From: Calliopum simillimum
Taxonomy: Eukaryota; Arthropoda; Insecta; Diptera; Lauxaniidae
Assembly: GCA_951812925.1 (NCBI GenBank)
Contig: OX638369.1
Span: 26,492,533-26,556,532, forward strand
DNA: 64,000 nucleotides
Direction: 5' to 3'
Numbering within the stretch: position 1 is the first letter of the stretch; each line of letters starts with the position of its first letter. Shown piece by piece: positions 56,156 through 64,000 of this stretch. Under the pieces are notes generated by a model. The model was given only the letters and a program-made list of their open reading frames with translations. It had not been told where the DNA came from and made no database searches. Position numbers and translations under genes: made by a program.

Positions 56156-58868
56156 TTTAAAGAAACTTTTTTTCTCATGAGATTTTTATTTTATATTTTT
56201 AAGTAAAACTTTTTGTATCTCATTCCATTTTTTATATCATGCATTTTTTAAAAAAAAAAAATTCATAATTTACATACCAATTGTTATTTAATGAAACCTT
56301 TTTCCTCATGAAATTTTTATTTCATATTTTTGAGTTTAACTTTTTGTATCCCATACTATTTCTTATACCATGCAATTTTTAAAAAATTTTCCACAGCTGG
56401 AATTTATGTTATTTAAAGAAGCTTTTTTTCTCGTGAGATTTTTGTTTTACATTTATAAGCATTTCATGAGGTAAGGCTCGTTTATGAGCAGAACACAATT
56501 TATATATTTAACTTAGAGCTGCGAGAAGTTTTTCTTAGATAAACTGTATTTCATTTTATGTTGTGTTACTTACAAACAATCCTTACATTACATAGAAATG
56601 CAATTTAAAGTCATGATCTAACATTCTCCCAACTCAAATGTACATATTACTTAAAAAAATTTGATTTTTTGCATCAAAATATGAAAATTTTCTTTCTTGA
56701 ATATTGCAAAATTTCACTGAAAACTAATGTCGAGTTGCTTGCTTAGACCTTCCGTTTATTTTCATTTTTTTCTAATTTTACTTTTTTTTTCCAGGTATGA
56801 ACAAAAACAACATCTCTATGCTAATAATACGAGTAAGTTAAGAACTTTGACTGAGGTCAGAGCAAATACCTTTATCATGTAAGCCTCATTGTAAGTAATA
56901 GCTCAAAGAATTAATCTACCATTAGATGTGTGTGAACTTCAAAAGTCCAACTTCAAAAGACCAATTATGGCTATTTCCAAGAATAAAAACTTTGTAATGC
57001 TAAAGCTAAGCAAAAAGAAGAAAGAAAAATTTTAATTAAATCAATAGTAATTGCAATATTAAATGATTAATTACAATAATTAAAATTCATTGTATAAAAA
57101 TAACAAAAGAGCTGGAAAACCACAAGGAGTAAAGTGCATTTAAAACTAAGCACTTAAACTGCCCACTCAAGGTATAAATATGCCAATCAGCGCTATATAG
57201 CCACAGAGTAGAATTCAACAACAATATGCTGTTAGTGTTGGTATAGCCACTTTGTATGTATGTAATTTTCAAATAGGGCTTTAATTTGAAAACATTTAAT
57301 TGTAAATATCTGGGCACTTAAATGAATTTTTTTTTTTTTTTTTTTTTTTGTTGCAGTAATAATATAACACCCGCCTTTTCATTACAAAAAATTAGTTTTT
57401 TTTTTGCTTTAAATTGAACTTAAATTGAAGGCATTAAAATACCTTGAGAGCGCAATCAGTTTTCACTTTTAATTTTAAATTTTTTCATAATGTGGTTTTT
57501 CAATCCAACCGACTGAATGATCACAGCAACAAAAAATAATGCATTGCGTTAATTAATTGTATATGTGGAGCTTAAAGTTTTTTCAGTTTTTTTCCATATT
57601 TTTTTTTTTATTTTTTTGTTGAAAGCTTGTTATTAATATCTATTGTTGTTGTTATTTTTGGTGTTATTGAAATCTCGCATTGCTGTTGCATGCCTGAAAC
57701 CATTTTTTTTTTCACTCTTTTCTTTTGAACTTTTTTTTTTTGTTTTCTTTGATACAAAAAATATTTGCTTTGGGGTTAACGTGTCTATTTGACCTCTAAA
57801 CAACATGAAACCGTTAACACTTTAGTCATGTGTGCTTATCACTATTGCTGTTGTTGTTTGGTCTTGTGTTAGCGCCTTTTCATTATGTTGTAGCTTGAAA
57901 TAATTTAGGTTTTTTTTTTTGAATTAATTAAATTAAACTTTTTTTAACTTTATTTTGAAAAATATTTTTATTTATGACTGCATGTATCAAGAACAATTGC
58001 CTAATAGAGAACTTACAAAAACTTTAATAGAAATATGAAACAAGGAAACATGAAATTGATTGACAAATAGTGGGGATAATAATTTTGTGAAATGCTGTTG
58101 CTTCTTCCCGCGTTCGTAGCTTACACTTTGCCATCTCTTTTGACAGTTTCGTATAGTGGAAGTATTGGCAATTTGTGATATCTCTTGGTTAACCTTTTTA
58201 GGAAATGGATGCTGTAATGACCAGTAGTAAGATTGGGTAACATTTAATAAAGTGGTCCGTTGCTTAATAAATTCTATAATCTTCTAAAAACAAATACAAT
58301 CACTTAAATGTATGTGATGCAATCAAGATGCAGATACTAACAACTCTGAACTAAAATGAATTTGCAAATTGAGCTGAAATCTTAAACGCTCCATTAAATT
58401 GCATTGCATTGCTGACATTCTTTGGAATTCCGTGCGATTACGGTGCAATAATTGAACACAATTCAATTACTATTTCACATGCAATCGCAGTTGTAATATA
58501 ATATCTACAACAACAACAAAAACAACAAGAAGGCGTCTTGATTTCATGAACATTAGAGTTGAGCAAACACCAAACCAATTGAAAGCGCAAAATAAAAGAA
58601 TTTTAATTTAAATTTTAAATTTTATTTGAATTAATTTTTAGCCTTTTTTTTTCATATCGATGGATCAAGTTTTAATTAAGTTGAAGTTTCAATAAGTGAC
58701 GGAAAAGTTAGACAAAAACAACAAAAAACATGTGAGATATTCACATGCTAACAAATAGTGTCGTTAAATAATCATAGCTTTGTTTGCAAGAAACCGATTA
58801 CTTAATATGGGAGACAACATTAATGGCAAAAAATATAGAAGAAACTTTACCTTTACATACCTTGAATT
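56156..58868. other. No gene seen; homopolymer-rich
   Basis: 56160-56460 repeats the phrase TTTTTCTCATGAGATTTTTA with TAACTTTTTGTATCTCAT-type sequence about three times, a loose ~130-bp duplication also seen at ~55200-55260. Long T runs lie at 57328-57350 and 57710-57740. A diverged minus-strand copy of the dispersed motif lies at 56732-56757. Confidence 0.4.
56732..56757 (-). repeat. Dispersed 28-bp motif, diverged copy 10
   Basis: On the minus strand AAACGGAA then GGTCTAAGCAAGCAACTC. Confidence 0.35.
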
Positions 58869-59645
58869 AACTAACCTAACCTAACCTAACCTAACCTAAC
58901 CTAACCTAACCTAACCTAACCTAACCTAACCTAACCTAACCTAACCTAACCTAACCTAACCTAACCTAACCTAACCTAACCTAACCTAACCTAACCTAAC
59001 CTAACCTAACCTAACCTAACCTAACCTAACCTAACCTAACCTAACCTAACCTAACCTAACCTAACCTAACCTAACCTAACCTAACCTAACCTAACCTAAC
59101 CTAACCTAACCTAACCTAACCTAACCTAACCTAACCTAACCTAACCTAACCTAACCTAACCTAACCTAACCTAACCTAACCTAACCTAACCTAACCTAAC
59201 CTAACCTAACCTAACCTAACCTAACCTAACCTAACCTAACCTAACCTAACCTAACCTAACCTAACCTAACCTAACCTAACCTAACCTAACCTAACCTAAC
59301 CTAACCTAACCTAACCTAACCTAACCTAACCTAACCTAACCTAACCTAACCTAACCTAACCTAACCTAACCTAACCTAACCTAACCTAACCTAACCTAAC
59401 CTAACCTAACCTAACCTAACCTAACCTAACCTAACCTAACCTAACCTAACCTAACCTAACCTAACCTAACCTAACCTAACCTAACCTAACCTAACCTAAC
59501 CTAACCTAACCTAACCTAACCTAACCTAACCTAACCTAACCTAACCTAACCTAACCTAACCTAACCTAACCTAACCTAACCTAACCTAACCTAACCTAAC
59601 CTAACCTAACCTAACCTAACCTAACCTAACCTAACCTAACCTAAC
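58869..59645 (-). repeat. (TTAGG)n array, ~155 perfect copies
   Basis: About 777 bp of uninterrupted CCTAA on the plus strand, that is TTAGG on the minus strand. TTAGG is the ancestral insect telomere repeat, but flies have lost it as a telomere sequence, so here it is an internal satellite. I see no substitution in the whole run. Confidence 0.97.
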
Positions 59646-60055
59646 CTTACTTACTTACCTTACTTTACTTTACCTTACTTTTCCTTACTTTTCCTTGCTT
59701 TACCTTTCCACCTTACTTAACCTTACTTTACCTCACTTTACCATTTTTTACCTTATTTCAACTTACTTTACCTTACTTTATTTTACTTAACTTACCGCAC
59801 CTTGCCTTATTTAACCTATTGTTTCAACTTACTTAACCTTGCTTTATCTTATTTCAACTTACTTTACCTTAATTTACCTCTCTTTACCTTACGTTACCAT
59901 ACTTTACCTCACTTTACCTAACTTGACCTTACTTTGCCTTACCATACCTTACTTTACCTTGCATTGCCTTACTTTACCTTACTTTATCTTACTTTACCTT
60001 ACTTTGCCTTACTTTACTTGCATTACCTTACTTTACCTGGCCTTACTTAACCTAA
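59646..60055. repeat. Degenerate CTTTACCTTA repeat
   Basis: About 40 copies of a 10-bp unit ACTTTACCTT with frequent variants, directly abutting the TTAGG array. It shares the CCTTA/CCTAA theme, so one array may have arisen from the other. Confidence 0.85.
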
Positions 60056-61950
60056 GCTAACAGAATCTTGCTCAGACTGAGGATTCTAAAACTTATAAAG
60101 CTTTTTTTAAGCATTGTTTTTTGCCATAATTTAACCAAAGTTCTAAAAGTAATCAAATCATTTCATACTTCATAAAATTTTTTATATCACTAATAACAAC
60201 AAAATCAAGATATCTTATCAATTCACACTGACAGGCATATGCTGGATGCCATAAAACAGCAATGACAACAACAATAACAACAACAACAGCAATATCAGCA
60301 ATAATAAAAACACATCATTTCGCGTAAAATCAAGTCAAAGACACTTTGCGACAACACATGTCAGCAGTGGCAACAACAACAAAAATTACAACAGACCTCT
60401 TACAACAAACAATATTGCGAACAATACGAAACTGGAGCTGACTGTTGCTGCTGCCAGTGCAACAACATGTGCGCAATACTTTTTTCGCTTGTTGGTGTTG
60501 CTGTTACACTGCACTGTTGTCTGTGGAAAGTGTTGCAACATTTTCTTAGCGCGCATTTCGTTACAACAAAAGTAGCAAGAGCATTTGAGAGAAAAATGGC
60601 AACTGTAAGTGCGCGTTAAAAATTGTTGGCAGCAGCAGCATTGCAACATAAATATTACAACAACAATAACAGCAGCAGCAACAACAGCTGAAACAACAAA
60701 TAGCAAATAGAAAAACAGAAAAAATGCTTATTCCTTGAATTTTGTTGCTCTTGCTTGCACTTGTTGCATATTTTTTGGTAAACTTTTTGCATTTTTTTTT
60801 AACTCCAAAGGGAATTCCGCTAAAATGTTTCTTTTATTCGGGCATAATATTAATATTAATGTAACAAGTTCGTTGCTTAAGTCTTTCGTTTTTAATGACA
60901 TTGCTTTGTGGTGGTGCATTTAAATGCGCAAAAATTCACACAAAAATGCAACGCAAAATGATTGACACAACCACAAATGACAGTAGTGAGAAAAAAAAGT
61001 GCACTATATTTTTGTTGTTGTTGTTTTCTTCTTTTTTTATGCACACAGCACAGCTTCTCTTTCACTATGTTGCAATCTTGCAGCAGTGCAATGTAATGCA
61101 GCACTGTGTGGTAAATTACTTTGCTGTTGAAAAACCTACAACGGGCGGGATGCATAGCATAATAAGTGTCGCAAGAGCAAAAAATGGGTAACTTAAAAGT
61201 GGTCACAAAAATTCGCGCAGTAAGCAAAAAAAAAAAACCTTCAGGAAAATAAAGTTAACAAAATCAAGCGTAAAAATTTTAAAAGACATTTAATGTTACA
61301 AAATCTGTACTTTATCTGTTTTTTTTTTTTTTTTTTTTTTGGCTACCGCAGTTTTTTAAGGCTTTTTTATGACAGGCTTATTGAGCGGTTTTTTGTTATT
61401 ATTTGCTTTTATAAATGTGGGGTATAATGACATAAACACACAAAAAATCTTTTTACAAATAACTGACATCTTTGTCAGACATTATTGGCAATAACAAAAC
61501 TTAATTGCCATGAAATTATTGACAATTAAAAATTGTTCGCTATTGATTTTTAATTAAGACATTCGGGGGAGGGTGTGCAATCAGTTTCAGTTATTGCTGC
61601 GGTTATTGCTACATATTATTAGAGTATACACTCATATTTAGTAGAGTGTAACGATAAATGAAACCTCAGTATAATTAAAGAAATGATACAATAACAGCTA
61701 ATGTATTCACTCCGTCTAGATTTAAATCTGGCAGATTTTTTTTAGATCTATGCCTACAATTTTTATAAATTAGTTTTTTGGAAGATCTGATGTTTTGAAT
61801 ATAAACACTTTTTCCAGCGGCGGCCAATTTGATTGTTGATATATAATATTAAGCATATTTGAATATTTGTTTAATTGTAGAAGGAAGTCGATATTTCCTA
61901 TGTTTCTCATCTAAATTATTGAAATTCATAAAAAATACGTTTTTTGAGAT
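60056..61950. other. No gene seen; CAA/CAG-rich
   Basis: ACAACAAC and GCAGCAGCA patches at 60262-60300, 60630-60690 and 61010-61030, and a T run at 61319-61340. One strong minus-strand copy of the dispersed motif lies at 60864-60892. Open frames here are microsatellite-driven. Confidence 0.4.
60864..60892 (-). repeat. Dispersed 28-bp motif, copy 11 (exact core)
   Basis: On the minus strand AAAACGAAA then the exact 19-nt core. Confidence 0.65.
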
Positions 61951-61951
61951 A

Positions 61952-62790
61952 CGAGGGCAGTTTGGTAAGCTTGAAACTACTTAAATTTCTCGCAAATTAA
62001 CTTTGAATCCAATATTACTTCAGTCAACAGCCATCCATTTACAGACTACTACAAAAATTTGAGCACCTTGGGTCATTCAGTTTTGCTTTGTCCGCCACTG
62101 AAAGCAGACAGTCATGAGAATTTTAACGATAGTGGAAATGGAATGCTGATTAAGCATTATTTTTGGTATAAAAAACCTGTCAACGAAGTCAAGGAAGGGC
62201 AATGTAAAGGAAATGTAAAAAGGGAACTCTACAACATAATTGTCAATGGTTAAGAAGTGGCTTACTGAGTTCCACTGGAGTTGTGCCAACACAAGTGACG
62301 TCGAATATTTAGTTCGCCTAAAAGAAGACGTCATGCCAGAAATCGTCAATCCATGGAATGGTTTTAGACGTTTGGAGAATGAAGGTACGTGCTGAAGCTG
62401 TATGTCGGCCATCAAAAAGGGTAAAACAATCACGATATTATGCCGAGTTTTGGGCAGATTCTGTATTGATTTAAAGCCAAAATAAGCGCAGTCACCTTAG
62501 CAAATTCATTTATTGTTATACAAACTGCTATTCCATCCAGCATTAACATTAGATTTAGCCCACAGTGACTATTTACTATGTCCAGATCTGAAAAAATGGC
62601 TGGATGGTAAAAGATTTGGGTTGAATAAAGGAATCATTATTGAAACAAAAGCTTCTTTTGAGAACCTTGAGAAAACCTATTATTTGGAAGGAGTACGACA
62701 ACAAGAAAAACGCTGCACTAAACGTATCGAGCTAAAAGAGGATATTGATTAATATAAAGCTTTTTGCCGAAAAAAAATATTTTATTCTAA
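61952..62790 (+). mobile_element. Mariner relic, third family (right end missing)
   Basis: The left end ACGAGGGCAGTTTGGTAAG (from 61951, next to a TA) is the form of terminal repeat seen in cecropia-type mariners. Transposase-derived sequence follows to about 62750. The matching right terminal repeat is not found before the window ends, so the copy is truncated. Confidence 0.7.
62235..62751 (+). pseudogene. Mariner transposase remnant (third family)
   Basis: VKKWLTEFHWSCANTSD from about 62250 matches the end of the mariner DNA-binding region, and KKGKTIT with LGRF near 62418-62460 the mid core. LDLAHSDYLLCPDLKKWLDG then KRFG from ~62549 holds the third catalytic Asp and the conserved C-terminal block, continuing FENLEKTYYLEG and KRCTKRIELK to a stop at 62750. 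The block with the second Asp (HHDNAP in intact relatives) has decayed. Stops and frameshifts make it non-functional. Confidence 0.8.
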
Positions 62791-64000
62791 ATTGCTCCTT
62801 TGATGATGAAGTACAATCAATGGCCTTTTACACCAGATCCGGTTCTAAACATTTAAAAAAAAAGGTCATAGTTGACCCATAGGTACCGAAGTTGTGGGCA
62901 TTTTTCAGAACCCGTCTTTTTTAACATCGAAAATACTAAAATCCCAACATGTTTATGACAAGACTCACAGTACAAAAAAAACAATTTCGTCCAAAAAAAA
63001 AAAAAATACATGTCTAGTCAAATCGATCACAGTACCATTCCAAAAAGTTTCATTGCGATCTGTGTTGGTTGACATTAAAGTTGATTAGTTTTCACGTAGA
63101 ATCTGTCATATGAAGGTGAAAGTATTTCCAGGATTTTTTTTATGTTTTACAGCGGAAATTATTCCTTTTGAACTTTAAAGAGTGGAGGGGCAAATTTACA
63201 AAAAAATGATTATTCGGTAATGGTGATAAATTTGTCAATGAATCTTTCATTACTAAACAATATATTGCACATAATAGAAAATTCAACTTTGCATGACCTT
63301 TTGTGTCAAAGACCAATTGTCAGTAATCAATAGAATCCATAAGAAAAAAGAAAAATCTTTAAAAGCCTGTCTCATATCAAAGAAAAAATCTTAAAACATT
63401 TTGTAACCTTCTAAAGTCAGTCTCAATACATATAATCTGGCCTATCACTAAGCAACAGCCCAACAACCCGCGTGTCTAAGCTCATATGCAAAAGATCTCG
63501 TAATGTAACTGCAGCAGCTTTTTTTTATTGAAATTACGAGTTATTAGAAAAAAAAAAAGTAAAAAAACAAAAAGTTTACTGCGCTTGTAACTAATACAAG
63601 GCTTAAATCGCGATCGCATATAATAACTCGCGTCTCATAACAACGTCACATAAGTTTTTGCTTTTTTGGCACACCCTTTTCAGCGCTCTAATGCACACGT
63701 ATTCTTGATTTTGCAGTACACTGGGAAAAAGAGTTTGTTTACCTAAATAAACATTGAAAAAAATGTTAATTAACAAATGGACCATCTCCCAGATTCTTAC
63801 TTTCTATAGAAAACTCTGAGAAACTGATTGGAAAGAGTTTAATAACGACCAGACTCATAAATAATATAACATCAACGGGAAGCGTACTATTAGCTCTTCC
63901 CTTTTGTTTCCTATGCAATATGCATGATTTGTTTATTATTAACAAATGGCTGATTGTAACAAAGAAATGTTTATTTCAACCAAACAATGATTTGGTAACT
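62791..64000. other. No gene seen
   Basis: AT-rich non-coding sequence to the end of the window. Confidence 0.35.

Overview
This is a window of AT-rich eukaryotic DNA, almost certainly from a higher fly (Diptera). The evidence is the set of mariner families, a Penelope-like retroelement, RNase-H-bearing LINE relics, the dispersed repeat that begins ATACCCTACACCCAGGGTAT, and abundant CAA/CAG microsatellites. A tephritid or related schizophoran fly fits best, but I cannot name the species. I see no convincing host protein-coding exon. The window reads as intergenic or large-intron DNA whose recognisable content is mobile elements, foldback (palindromic) elements and satellites.

Layout. 0-10 kb: a foldback element with ~270-bp inverted ends that carries an internally deleted mariner, a hairpin element at 5.1-5.6 kb, and two arrays of a ~38-bp TATCG-type minisatellite (5.8-6.4 and 8.97-9.53 kb). 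10-19 kb: small inverted-repeat elements, a second copy of the same deleted mariner in opposite orientation, flanked by four copies of a GTCCCGYGAGTCACA motif, and a near full-length but dead mariner of another family. 19.36-21.94 kb: a ~2.6-kb array of an 11-bp unit that is open in all plus-strand frames. 23.9-25.1 kb: a palindromic MITE and a half copy. 27-34.4 kb: two near-complete copies and one partial copy of an element with internal ~140-bp repeats, LINE remnants, and a 168-bp tandem duplication carrying a tRNA-Lys-type primer-binding site. 36.2-37.4 kb: a complex minisatellite. 37.48-39.22 kb: a ~1.75-kb palindrome with CACTA ends and an 80-bp TTAA-flanked MITE exactly at its dyad. 40.9-45.8 kb: T-rich satellites, including a ~97-bp higher-order unit. 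47.78-48.48 kb: a near-perfect 311-bp inverted repeat in which each arm carries tRNA-like pol III boxes followed by a hammerhead ribozyme fold. 52.1-54.2 kb: a degenerate satellite split by a Penelope-like GIY-YIG fragment with a 13-bp target duplication. 55.4-56.1 kb: a ~128-bp tandem repeat. 58.87-60.05 kb: an uninterrupted (TTAGG)n array followed by a degenerate relative. 61.95-62.76 kb: a mariner relic of a third family.

The most interesting signals are the tRNA-box plus hammerhead inverted dimer at 48 kb and a ~28-bp motif (core GACTTAAGCAACGAACTTG) present at eleven dispersed sites on both strands without shared flanks. Also notable are the CACTA-ended palindrome interrupted exactly at its centre, the Penelope fragment with a hammerhead-like core, and a telomere-type TTAGG array in an insect order that has lost TTAGG telomeres.
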